Position numbers and translations under genes: made by a program. DNA of 19,028 bases, taken from positions 1 through 19,028 of the forward strand of contig CAJZGT010000009.1 of NCBI GenBank assembly GCA_916048145.1, in the 5' to 3' direction. Shown here in pieces: positions 8,054 to 14,048 of the stretch. Position 1 is the first letter of the stretch. Each line of letters starts with the position of its first letter. This DNA comes from an uncultured Streptococcus sp. (GTDB lineage Bacteria > Bacillota > Bacilli > Lactobacillales > Streptococcaceae). The notes beneath the pieces are model-generated. The model saw nothing but the letters and a program-made list of their open reading frames with translations. It was not told where the DNA came from and made no database searches.

Positions 8054-8464
8054 ATGTACTTTAGATTGGAAAATGAGGAATCCCAGAAAGCACAAGAAAT
8101 TGGGAATTTGATTCGTGCTTATAACCGTTCAAAAAGAGAAGAGGCTGAAAGTGAGCCATTGAATATTTATGTTGAAGATGAAAAGGGCAATCTTCTGGCA
8201 GGCTTGGTGGCTGAGACTTTTGGAAATTGGTTGGAAATTGAGTATTTGTTTGTAAAAGAGGAACTGCGAGGGCAAGGAATCGGTTCAAGACTATTGCAGC
8301 AAGCAGAAAGTGAAGCCAAGAATCGAAACTGTCGTTTTGCTTTTGTCAATACTTATCAGTTTCAAGCTCCAGATTTTTATCTAAGCCATGGCTACAAGGA
8401 AGTCTTTGCTTTGCAAGACTATCCCTACACAGGGAAAAGATATTACTACCAAAAGGATTTGTAA
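8054..8464 (+). CDS. GNAT-family N-acetyltransferase, small single-domain
   Basis: This is a 136-residue acetyltransferase. Motif A is EIEYLFVKEELRGQGIG (61-77) with the acetyl-CoA loop R72-x-x-G75-x-G77. The helix SRLLQQAESEAKNRNC follows, then a strand FAFVNTYQFQA and motif B with FYLSHGYKEV. The short length, lacking the usual N-terminal helices, and the FVNTYQFQAP/FY-HGY pattern resemble the small GNATs annotated as HPA2-like. The substrate is unknown. ATG 8054 lies five bases after AGGAGG, behind a consensus promoter. Directly after the stop there is a second ribosome site and a three-codon ORF (8472-8483), then the remnant of a HAD hydrolase, so a downstream partner gene seems to have been lost. 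Confidence 0.92.
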   Translation: MYFRLENEESQKAQEIGNLIRAYNRSKREEAESEPLNIYVEDEKGNLLAGLVAETFGNWLEIEYLFVKEELRGQGIGSRLLQQAESEAKNRNCRFAFVNTYQFQAPDFYLSHGYKEVFALQDYPYTGKRYYYQKDL

Positions 8465-8506
8465 GGAGAATATGAAGGTATAGAGCAAAGAGGGAGCTTG
8501 ACATAA

Positions 8507-8656
8507 GTCTCGATAAAATACCCCTTAAATACTACAAATTGTGTCTTTCTAGACGATATTGAAGACAATGCAATCGCAGCTGAGAAGTTGGGAATCAAGG
8601 TCTATCAGGTTAAGAAAAGAACTGATGTCGTAGATATTTTGAAATTATATATTTAA
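8507..8656 (+). pseudogene. C-terminal remnant of a HAD-superfamily hydrolase
   Basis: An in-frame segment of 49 codons, with no start codon after the stop at 8504-8506, ends in a proper TAA at 8654-8656. It reads ...CVFLDDIEDNAIAAEKLGI (8540-8596), then KVYQVKKRTDVVDILKLYI. FLDD followed by N-x-x-AA-x-x-LGI is motif IV and the following helix of subfamily IA HAD phosphatases. The three catalytic motifs upstream (DxD, Ser/Thr, Lys) are absent. At 8472, six bases after AAGGAG and just past the GNAT stop, an ATG opens MKV and stops at once. It may be the original start of the gene, with the middle deleted. The remnant still sits before an intact terminator, which suggests it was once the second gene of the 8054 operon. 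Confidence 0.65.
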
Positions 8657-8660
8657 ACTA

Positions 8661-8697
8661 AAAACTCTCTATCTTTTTTTGCCAGAGAGTTTTTTTT
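8661..8697 (+). terminator. Intrinsic terminator after the HAD remnant
   Basis: A 10-bp stem AAAACTCTCT (8661-8670) / AGAGAGTTTT (8684-8693) has a 13-base loop and a run of eight T residues (8690-8697). Confidence 0.9.
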
Positions 8698-8730
8698 GTT
8701 AACAAAATGTTACAAAATGACATTTATATA

Positions 8731-8758
8731 TTGCATTAAGTTAGATATATGATATAAT
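8731..8758 (+). promoter_or_regulatory. Promoter of the ABC exporter genes
   Basis: TTGCAT (8731-8736) is separated by 16 bases from TATAAT (8753-8758). Just upstream of the -35 box lies a dyad AAATGT (8705-8710) / ACATTT (8720-8725) with a 9-base spacer, in the place expected for an activator or operator site. Predicted transcription start is near 8765, giving a leader of about 74 bases. Confidence 0.65.
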
Positions 8759-8768
8759 AATGTTGAAA

Positions 8769-8824
8769 AGAGGCGCAACTTTTTAAAATTAATGATGATC
8801 AAAGAGAAAACCAAGAATATTAAT
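8769..8824 (+). promoter_or_regulatory. Leader with lysine-riboswitch-like 5' end, short or degenerate
   Basis: The predicted transcript begins almost directly with AGAGGCGCAAC (8769-8779), which from memory matches the conserved first strand of the lysine riboswitch (L box: AGAGG-pyrimidine-GC). A helix ATTAAT (8788-8793) / ATTAAT (8819-8824) encloses an internal segment with AGAGAAAACC, reminiscent of the GGAGAAA part of L-box P2. The remaining L-box elements do not fit in the ~15 bases left before the start codon: GGAGGA at 8825-8830 serves as the ribosome site. A truncated or chimeric L box, or chance resemblance, are the options. Confidence 0.3.
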
Positions 8825-8838
8825 GGAGGAATTAAAAA

Positions 8839-9684
8839 ATGGAAGTTATAAATGTAAGTAAAAATTATGGTCATTCAACTATTCTCAAAGATATAAATTT
8901 CGCACTTAATAAGGGTGAAATTGTTGGTCTAGTAGGGAGAAACGGAGTTGGCAAGAGTACATTGATGAAAATTCTTGTTCAGAATAATCAACCGACTTCA
9001 GGGAATATTATAAGCAGCAATAATGTTGGGTATTTAATTGAAGAACCAAAATTATTTTTATCTAAAACAGGTTTAGAGAATTTAAAATATCTAGCAAACT
9101 TATATGGTGTTGACTACAATCAAGAAAGATTTTGGAGTTTGATTCAAGAGTTAGATTTGACTCAGTCTATTAATAAAAAAGTAAAGACCTATTCTTTGGG
9201 GACAAAACAAAAATTAGCTTTGCTTCTAACTCTCGTTACGGAACCTGATATATTGATTTTAGATGAACCGACTAATGGTTTAGATATTGAATCATCACAA
9301 ATAGTTTTAGCGGTTCTAAAAAATTTAGCTTTACATGAAAATGTGGGAATTTTAATATCGAGTCATAAATTAGAAGATATTGAAGAAATTTGTGAGAGAG
9401 TCCTTTTCTTGGAGAACGGACTTTTGACATTTCAAAAAGTAGGAAAAGATAGTCATAATTGCTTGTTTGAGATAGCTTTTTCATCAGCTACAGATAGAGA
9501 CATTTTCATTACCAAACAAGAATGTGGGGAAATTGTTCAGGAAGAGGGACTGAGAATTACTATGTCTGGGAATATTCAAAGTAGTGAGCTTTTTAAATTT
9601 TTCAACGAAAACTCTATTAAAGTAGTTGATTTTGAAACTAAAAAAGAGACGCTTAAAGATATTTATCTAAATCGTTCAAAATAA
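8839..9684 (+). CDS. ABC transporter ATP-binding protein, BcrA/LanF-like
   Basis: This 281-residue cytoplasmic ATPase should pair with the membrane protein encoded next. Walker A is GRNGVGKST (33-41), the signature is degenerate (YSLGTKQK, 118-125, in place of LSGGQ), Walker B is ILILDEPTNGLD (138-149) and the switch His is H166 (ILISSH). At the Q-loop position the sequence is VGYLIEEPKLF (63-73), with Glu instead of Gln. This E-loop-like variant is known from LanF-type lantibiotic self-immunity ATPases and BcrA-like proteins. About 75 C-terminal residues follow the ATPase core. The gene is much more AT-rich than its flanks: 16 of 60 bases are G+C at 9061-9120, against 31 of 60 in pncB at 12061-12120. 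The likely role is export of, or self-protection against, a peptide or drug, inferred from family. ATG 8839 follows GGAGGA by eight bases. Confidence 0.92.
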   Translation: MEVINVSKNYGHSTILKDINFALNKGEIVGLVGRNGVGKSTLMKILVQNNQPTSGNIISSNNVGYLIEEPKLFLSKTGLENLKYLANLYGVDYNQERFWSLIQELDLTQSINKKVKTYSLGTKQKLALLLTLVTEPDILILDEPTNGLDIESSQIVLAVLKNLALHENVGILISSHKLEDIEEICERVLFLENGLLTFQKVGKDSHNCLFEIAFSSATDRDIFITKQECGEIVQEEGLRITMSGNIQSSELFKFFNENSIKVVDFETKKETLKDIYLNRSK

Positions 9685-9699
9685 AGGAGGGTTATAATC

Positions 9700-10428
9700 A
9701 TGAAATTAAATAAATTGAATTTTCTTAAGGAAAATATAAGGGATTTATATTCATCAGGCGTAATATATCTCGGTTTGCTTATCTCGTTTATACCGCCGAT
9801 ATTGGTTACATTCTTTATTCTAAAGACTCAAGGGACATCGCTTGGTATTAAGCATATTTCAAACTTTTATGCTATGCTCGGTATGTTAATGGCTGTTATA
9901 CATGCTAACCGAATTATTAGTAGAGATTTTTCCCACAATACGATAAGTTTATTTTATAATCAACAGAAAAATCGGATGATTTATGTCTTGTCCAATTTTC
10001 TATATGCCATCTCAGTTTCCATTATCTATGCTTTGAATGGTATTGTGTTACTAGTCATCGTAAGTAAATTGGGTGTTCCAGGTGCTTTAGGATTAGATTT
10101 TATAGTAGCCATTGTAGTCAATACAATTTTGTTAGTCCTATTTTATTTTCTATTATCTTACATTTTCTATTTATACAAATTGAAAAGTGGCTTGGTATTT
10201 GGTATTTTAGTAGCCTTACTACTCTTTATCCCTAATATATTAAATACGATTATGACGAATACTAGTAATGATTTGTTTATCAAAGCAATTGAACTTCTTC
10301 CTTTTTATTCCTTACCTGTATTTGTTGCTTCAAATACGATGTCTATTAGTCAGTATCTTTTGGTAATCACTACAATCATTTTATTGTACTTTTTCACTCT
10401 CAAGAAAAGCAAGGAGTATTCATTTTAG
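9700..10428 (+). CDS. ABC-2 type transporter permease
   Basis: This 242-residue hydrophobic protein has about six membrane helices (roughly 21-41, 55-71, 101-124, 132-157, 163-184, 215-234). The cytoplasmic loop ISRDFSHNTISLFYNQQKNR between helices 2 and 3 fits the ABC-2 pattern in which a GTI-like motif and basic residues couple to the ATPase. It lies 15 bases after the ATPase stop with a perfect AAGGAGG (9684-9690), so the two genes form a minimal exporter: the ATPase and permease are each expected to dimerise. There is no second permease as in LanFEG systems, so this is either a two-gene BcrAB-type pump or a reduced immunity cassette. No clear hairpin terminator follows. AT-rich like its partner, suggesting joint acquisition. 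Confidence 0.88.
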   Translation: MKLNKLNFLKENIRDLYSSGVIYLGLLISFIPPILVTFFILKTQGTSLGIKHISNFYAMLGMLMAVIHANRIISRDFSHNTISLFYNQQKNRMIYVLSNFLYAISVSIIYALNGIVLLVIVSKLGVPGALGLDFIVAIVVNTILLVLFYFLLSYIFYLYKLKSGLVFGILVALLLFIPNILNTIMTNTSNDLFIKAIELLPFYSLPVFVASNTMSISQYLLVITTIILLYFFTLKKSKEYSF

Positions 10429-10561
10429 TTTTGTTTAGTATTATTTTGCAGACTGCAAATCCAGCAAAAAAATCAGTCATCTTGCTATGCTCCTACTCTT
10501 GCTGTGTACACGTTTTTGTATTATGCTAGACTCATTTCCAAAAGCATTATATAATAGTGAT

Positions 10562-10648
10562 ATGAAATCAACTAAACAAGAAATACAAGCAATCAAAACT
10601 CGTTTAAAAGACCCTACTAAAGCTAATACTAAACAAAAAATCAAATAG
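10562..10648 (+). CDS. Possible 28-residue basic small ORF or gene remnant
   Basis: ATG 10562 opens a Lys/Thr/Gln-rich 28-codon frame (MKSTKQEIQAIKTRLKDP...) ending at TAG 10646-10648. It lies 6 bases after a TATAAT box (10550-10555) whose -35 partner is TAGACT. There is no ribosome site; the transcript would be nearly leaderless. Beyond the TAG the same frame stays open for another 12 codons to TGA 10685-10687 and keeps the same basic character (QTRKFISNNPTY), as if one stop interrupts a ~41-codon gene or the decayed 5' end of something larger. I do not recognise it. Confidence 0.22.
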   Translation: MKSTKQEIQAIKTRLKDPTKANTKQKIK

Positions 10649-10706
10649 CAAACTAGGAAGTTTATTTCAAACAATCCAACATACTGATTTTAGGCTGAAG
10701 ATAATA

Positions 10707-10734
10707 TTGGAGTGCTAATTAATGAGGTTATAAT
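10707..10734 (+). promoter_or_regulatory. Probable promoter of the XRE regulator operon
   Basis: TTGGAG (10707-10712) and TATAAT (10729-10734) are 16 bases apart. The predicted start near 10741 leaves a leader of about 65 bases before the GTG start at 10809. Confidence 0.55.
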
Positions 10735-10808
10735 AAATAGCTGACAGCTTGTGTTGGTTTTGGATTTTTTAAGAGTAGATGAGTATTAAAACTATAAGGA
10801 GGACGCAG

Positions 10809-11018
10809 GTGGCTAAAAATTTAAAATTAAAATTAGCTCGTGTGGAGCTTGATTTAACACAAGGTCAACTAGCAGATGCTGTCGGGGTGACGCGCCAGAC
10901 TATTGGTTTGATAGAGGCGGGAAAATACAATCCCAGTCTCTCACTCTGTCAGTCCATTTGCAGATGTTTAGGGAAAACCCTAGACCAACTATTTTGGGAG
11001 GAAGAAGATGGTAAATAA
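10809..11018 (+). CDS. XRE-family (Cro/CI-type) small transcriptional regulator
   Basis: This 69-residue DNA-binding protein is almost entirely one helix-turn-helix domain: TQGQLADAVGVTRQTIGLIEAG (~17-38) is the HTH and NPSLSLCQSICRCLGKTLDQLFW the packing helices. This compact form, ending in LDQLFWEEE, is typical of YozG/PbsX-like repressors that are encoded beside a membrane protein. I choose GTG 10809 because a perfect AAGGAGG (10796-10802) lies six bases upstream and the product then begins MAKNLKLKLARVELDLTQ. An in-frame ATG at 10779 would add ten residues but has no ribosome site and would place the AAGGAGG inside the gene. The 3' end overlaps the next gene by 11 bases. It may repress its own operon and perhaps the neighbours. 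Confidence 0.92.
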   Translation: MAKNLKLKLARVELDLTQGQLADAVGVTRQTIGLIEAGKYNPSLSLCQSICRCLGKTLDQLFWEEEDGK

Positions 11019-11496
11019 ATTCATTCATTATCAATTACTTGACGAAAGAGAAGAACAACTAATCAATAAAGCTGGGGCAGAATCCTTTTCCCTCTTTATT
11101 GGGCTTGTACTTCTAAACTATTTGGTGGCTGTATTAGCTCCCTCTCTTTTTAATCCGAATTTTCTAGTCTATACTCTGATAGTAGGAATTTTCTTCTTTT
11201 TCAATCGTGCCCGTTATCTGGGAGTGACCTACTATAGTCGTTTTCATTTTACAATTTTGGGTTGTTTTTTCCTAACCTTGGCGATTACAACTCTATTGAT
11301 GTTGCAGAATTATCAATTCAACATAGAAATTTATCAGCACAATCCTTTGAACGTTAAATACCTATCTGCTTGGGTCATTACTTATGTCATTTACCTTCCC
11401 TGGGTCTTTATTGGCAATCTTGGTCTTAAGAGCTATGGCGAATGGGCTCAGAAAAAGTTTGAACAAGATATGGATGAACTGGAGAGTGGAGAATAG
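11008..11496 (+). CDS. Four-helix membrane protein of unknown function, partner of the XRE regulator
   Basis: This 162-residue protein has a cytoplasmic N-terminus rich in Glu (LDEREEQLINKAGAES), four hydrophobic helices (about 26-46, 51-67, 80-100 and 118-139) and an acidic C-terminal tail (KKFEQDMDELESGE). The opening DEREEQLINKAGAESF recalls families of unknown function (DUF6773/DUF3169-like) that accompany small XRE regulators in Firmicutes; I am not certain which one applies. ATG 11008 overlaps the regulator gene by 11 bases, with GGGAGG (10996-11001) as ribosome site inside it, so translation is coupled. No catalytic residues are recognisable. A sensing or anti-repressor role for the regulator is possible but is inference from pairing only. 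Confidence 0.85.
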   Translation: MVNKFIHYQLLDEREEQLINKAGAESFSLFIGLVLLNYLVAVLAPSLFNPNFLVYTLIVGIFFFFNRARYLGVTYYSRFHFTILGCFFLTLAITTLLMLQNYQFNIEIYQHNPLNVKYLSAWVITYVIYLPWVFIGNLGLKSYGEWAQKKFEQDMDELESGE

Positions 11497-11502
11497 CTTG
11501 TT

Positions 11503-11537
11503 ACACTTTTCTCAATACAGCTAAAATGTGTTATAAT
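11503..11537 (+). promoter_or_regulatory. Extended -10 promoter of pncB-nadE with overlapping dyad
   Basis: TATAAT at 11532-11537 is preceded by TG one base upstream (11529-11530), an extended -10 element; the -35 region (TTCTCA at 11509-11514) is poor. An imperfect inverted repeat ACACTTTT (11503-11510) / AAAATGTGT (11523-11531), seven of eight pairs, spans the spacer and abuts the -10 box, where a repressor would block polymerase. It does not match any operator I can recall with confidence. Confidence 0.6.
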
Positions 11538-11557
11538 AGTACTAATTTATTGGAACA

Positions 11558-11583
11558 CATGAAAGTTCTTGAAAATTTTCATG
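11558..11583 (+). promoter_or_regulatory. Hairpin in the pncB 5' leader
   Basis: CATGAAA (11558-11564) and TTTCATG (11577-11583) form a 7-bp stem with a 12-base loop in the ~68-base leader, ending about 18 bases before the AGGA ribosome site. The right half also contains a 12-base palindrome TGAAAATTTTCA (11570-11581). Without a T tract it is not a terminator; it could affect translation, mRNA stability or protein binding. Confidence 0.4.
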
Positions 11584-11611
11584 GATTTCTAGTTAAGGAA
11601 GTAGGAAAAGT

Positions 11612-13072
11612 ATGTATCCAGATGATAGTTTGACATTGCACACGGACTTGTACCAGATTAACATGATGCAGGTTTACTTTGACCAAGGGATTCACAATAA
11701 AAAGGCGGTCTTTGAGGTTTATTTCCGCCAACAGCCTTTTAAGAACGGCTATGCGGTTTTTGCAGGTTTGGAAAGAATTGTGAGTTATCTTGAAGACCTG
11801 CGTTTTTCAGATAGTGATATTGCCTATTTGGAGTCGCTAGGCTATCATGGGGCATTCTTGGACTATCTTCGCAATTTCAAGTTGGAGTTGACCGTTCGTT
11901 CTGCCCAAGAAGGGGATTTGGTTTTTGCTAATGAACCGATTGTGCAGGTGGAAGGTCCTCTAGCCCAATGTCAGTTGGTCGAAACAGCCCTTTTGAACAT
12001 CGTTAACTACCAGACTTTGGTCGCTACCAAGGCAGCTCGTATTCGTTCGGTCATTGAGGATGAACCTTTGATGGAGTTTGGAACACGTCGGGCTCAAGAA
12101 ATGGATGCGGCTATCTGGGGAACACGCGCAGCGGTGATTGGTGGTGCCAATGGAACCAGCAACGTGCGTGCTGGTAAACTCTTTGACATTCCTGTCTTGG
12201 GGACTCACGCCCATGCCTTAGTACAGGTTTATGGAAACGATTACGAAGCCTTCAAGGCCTATGCTGCGACCCACAAAAATTGCGTTTTTCTTGTGGATAC
12301 CTATGATACCCTTCGTATCGGTGTGCCAGCTGCTATTCAGGTGGCGCGTGAGCTGGGCGACCAGATTAACTTTATGGGTGTGCGGATTGACTCTGGGGAT
12401 ATTGCCTATATTTCCAAGAAAGTCCGTCAGCAACTAGACGAGGCTGGATTTACAGAGGCTAAGATTTATGCATCTAATGACCTAGATGAAAATACTATCC
12501 TCAACCTCAAGATGCAAAAGGCTAAGATTGATGTCTGGGGTGTGGGAACCAAGCTGATTACAGCCTATGACCAGCCAGCTCTTGGAGCAGTTTATAAGAT
12601 TGTGGCGATCGAAGATGAAAATGGTCAGATGCGCAATACCATCAAGCTGTCAAATAATGCGGAAAAAGTGTCTACGCCAGGTAAGAAGCAGGTGTGGCGC
12701 ATTACCAGTCGTGAAAAAGGTAAGTCAGAGGGTGATTACATCACTTATGATGGTGTGGATGTGAGCGACATGACAGAAATCAAGATGTTCCATCCGACCT
12801 ATACTTACATCAAGAAGACCGTTCGTAATTTTGACTCTGTTCCTCTCTTGGTGGATATCTTCAAAGACGGAAAATTGATTTACAACCTGCCTAGCTTGAC
12901 TGAGATTCAGGATTATGCTCGTAAGGAATTTGACAAGCTGTGGGATGAGTACAAGCGCGTGCTGAATCCTCAACATTATCCAGTGGATTTGGCGCGTGAT
13001 GTATGGCAAGACAAGATGGATTTGATTGACAAGATGCGCAAGGAAGCCCTTGGTGAAGGAGAAGAAGAATGA
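11612..13072 (+). CDS. pncB: Nicotinate phosphoribosyltransferase PncB
   Basis: PncB makes nicotinate mononucleotide from nicotinate, phosphoribosyl pyrophosphate and ATP, the entry step of NAD salvage that streptococci unable to make NAD de novo depend on. The 486-residue length fits the longer Gram-positive class. The N-terminus begins [38 protein letters not shown] starts at Glu155 and holds substrate-binding Arg residues. GTHAHA (197-202) contains the family's phosphorylated histidine region. [29 protein letters not shown] and [21 protein letters not shown] complete the phosphoribosyl-binding barrel. ATG 11612 follows GTAGGA by five bases. The last four bases (ATGA) overlap the start of nadE, so the two enzymes are translationally coupled and both serve NAD synthesis. 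Confidence 0.97.
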   Translation: MYPDDSLTLHTDLYQINMMQVYFDQGIHNKKAVFEVYFRQQPFKNGYAVFAGLERIVSYLEDLRFSDSDIAYLESLGYHGAFLDYLRNFKLELTVRSAQEGDLVFANEPIVQVEGPLAQCQLVETALLNIVNYQTLVATKAARIRSVIEDEPLMEFGTRRAQEMDAAIWGTRAAVIGGANGTSNVRAGKLFDIPVLGTHAHALVQVYGNDYEAFKAYAATHKNCVFLVDTYDTLRIGVPAAIQVARELGDQINFMGVRIDSGDIAYISKKVRQQLDEAGFTEAKIYASNDLDENTILNLKMQKAKIDVWGVGTKLITAYDQPALGAVYKIVAIEDENGQMRNTIKLSNNAEKVSTPGKKQVWRITSREKGKSEGDYITYDGVDVSDMTEIKMFHPTYTYIKKTVRNFDSVPLLVDIFKDGKLIYNLPSLTEIQDYARKEFDKLWDEYKRVLNPQHYPVDLARDVWQDKMDLIDKMRKEALGEGEEE

Positions 13073-13893
13073 GTTTACAAGAAACGATTATCCAAGAACT
13101 GGGTGTGAAACCGGTGATTGATGTCCAGGAAGAAATCCGTCGTTCCATTGATTTTTTAAAAAGATACTTGAAAAAACATCCCTTTCTTAAGACATTTGTG
13201 TTAGGGATTTCTGGAGGTCAGGACTCAACCTTGGCAGGGCGTTTGGCCCAATTAGCTATGGAAGAACTGCGCGCAGAGACAGGAGATGACAGCTACAAAT
13301 TTATCGCTGTCCGCCTGCCATACGGAGTGCAAGCTGATGAAGCAGATGCTCAAAAAGCCCTAGCCTTTATCCAGCCTGATGTCAGCTTGGTGGTTAATAT
13401 CAAGGAATCTGCTGACGCCATGACAGCTGCAGTTGAAGCGACAGGAAGCCCTGTTTCAGACTTCAACAAGGGAAATATCAAGGCTCGTTGCCGTATGATT
13501 GCCCAATATGCCCTTGCAGGTGCCCATAGTGGAGCGGTCATTGGAACAGACCATGCTGCGGAAAATATCACAGGTTTCTTTACCAAGTTTGGTGACGGAG
13601 GTGCAGATATTTTACCCCTTTTCCGCCTCAATAAACGTCAAGGAAAACAACTCTTGAAGGAACTTGGTGCAAACCCAGCTCTTTATGAAAAAATCCCAAC
13701 AGCAGATTTGGAAGAAGAAAAACCAGGTATTGCTGACGAAGTCGCACTTGGAGTCACCTATGAAGAGATTGACGACTACTTAGAAGGAAAAACAATCAGC
13801 CCAGAAGCCCAAGCAAGAATCGAAAACTGGTGGTACAAAGGCCAACATAAACGCCACCTACCCATCACCGTCTTTGATGACTTTTGGGAGTAA
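13069..13893 (+). CDS. nadE: Ammonia-dependent NAD+ synthetase NadE
   Basis: NadE amidates deamido-NAD to NAD with ATP and ammonia, the last step of the pathway. The 274-residue protein lacks an N-terminal glutaminase domain, so it is the ammonia-dependent form. The N-type ATP pyrophosphatase loop SGGQDST is at 48-54. [16 protein letters not shown] (135-150), [22 protein letters not shown] (~159-180) and [15 protein letters not shown] are the deamido-NAD and dimer-interface motifs. The C-terminal [14 protein letters not shown] is typical of the family. ATG 13069 overlaps the pncB stop (ATGA). Two tandem terminators follow, the first overlapping the stop codon. Confidence 0.98.
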   Translation: MSLQETIIQELGVKPVIDVQEEIRRSIDFLKRYLKKHPFLKTFVLGISGGQDSTLAGRLAQLAMEELRAETGDDSYKFIAVRLPYGVQADEADAQKALAFIQPDVSLVVNIKESADAMTAAVEATGSPVSDFNKGNIKARCRMIAQYALAGAHSGAVIGTDHAAENITGFFTKFGDGGADILPLFRLNKRQGKQLLKELGANPALYEKIPTADLEEEKPGIADEVALGVTYEEIDDYLEGKTISPEAQARIENWWYKGQHKRHLPITVFDDFWE

Positions 13894-13915
13894 AAAGGTC
13901 CTGTGGACCTTTTTA
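13891..13915 (+). terminator. First of two tandem terminators after nadE
   Basis: A perfect 11-bp stem TAAAAAGGTCC (13891-13901) / GGACCTTTTTA (13905-13915) closes on a TGT loop. The nadE stop codon forms the first three bases. The A5/T5 ends make it symmetric and potentially bidirectional. Confidence 0.92.
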
Positions 13916-13943
13916 CCCTGAGCCTAGAAATGAGAAAGCGATG

Positions 13944-13963
13944 AAGGTCCGGGGGACCTTTTT
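13944..13963 (+). terminator. Second tandem terminator after nadE
   Basis: AAGGTCC (13944-13950) / GGACCTT (13954-13960) with a GGG loop, followed by TTT to 13963, repeats the stem core of the terminator 53 bases upstream. Confidence 0.75.
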
Positions 13964-14048
13964 AGCTTATTACCTTGAAATTCAAAAGCAAAACAAGTTT
14001 CAATGGAGATTGGACATAGAATCATTTATTAGAAAGTGAGGTAGCACC

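Larger units (their letters stand above)
10429..10778 (+). other. 350-base gap after the ABC exporter, mostly non-coding
   Basis: No convincing large gene lies here on either strand. Visible items are a palindrome TTTGCAGACTGCAAA (10446-10460), 18 bases after the permease stop and too tight to form a good hairpin; a promoter-like pair TAGACT (10527-10532) - 17 - TATAAT (10550-10555); a 28-codon ORF at 10562-10648; and the promoter of the next operon (10707-10734). Repeated CAGCAA/TTGCT words at 10463-10505 make only loose dyads. The composition is AT-rich, continuous with the exporter genes. Confidence 0.6.

Noticed and set aside
8498..8519. Exact TTGACA after the 8054 GNAT gene, suggesting a promoter
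   Set aside because: The nearest -10-like word (TAAAAT, 8514-8519) is only 10 bases away and the position 17 bases on is C-rich, so no functional pair exists.
10463..10505. CAGCAA/TTGCTG dyad as terminator for the exporter
   Set aside because: A 31-base loop, a 6-bp stem and no T tract after the right arm; not a credible intrinsic terminator.
10477..10674. 65-codon open frame on the minus strand in the gap after the exporter
   Set aside because: It starts inside a low-complexity region, has no ribosome site or promoter in that orientation, and its hydrophobic, Cys/Leu-rich product is what the antisense of the basic + strand frame would give.
11559..11633. 24-codon upstream ORF overlapping the pncB start out of frame
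   Set aside because: ATG 11559 has no proper ribosome site and lies inside the leader hairpin; overlap with pncB is likely chance. The hairpin itself explains the sequence better.
12725..13148. Long minus-strand frames under the pncB-nadE junction
   Set aside because: They are antisense to strongly conserved enzyme sequence and have no ribosome sites; they reflect codon bias of the real genes.
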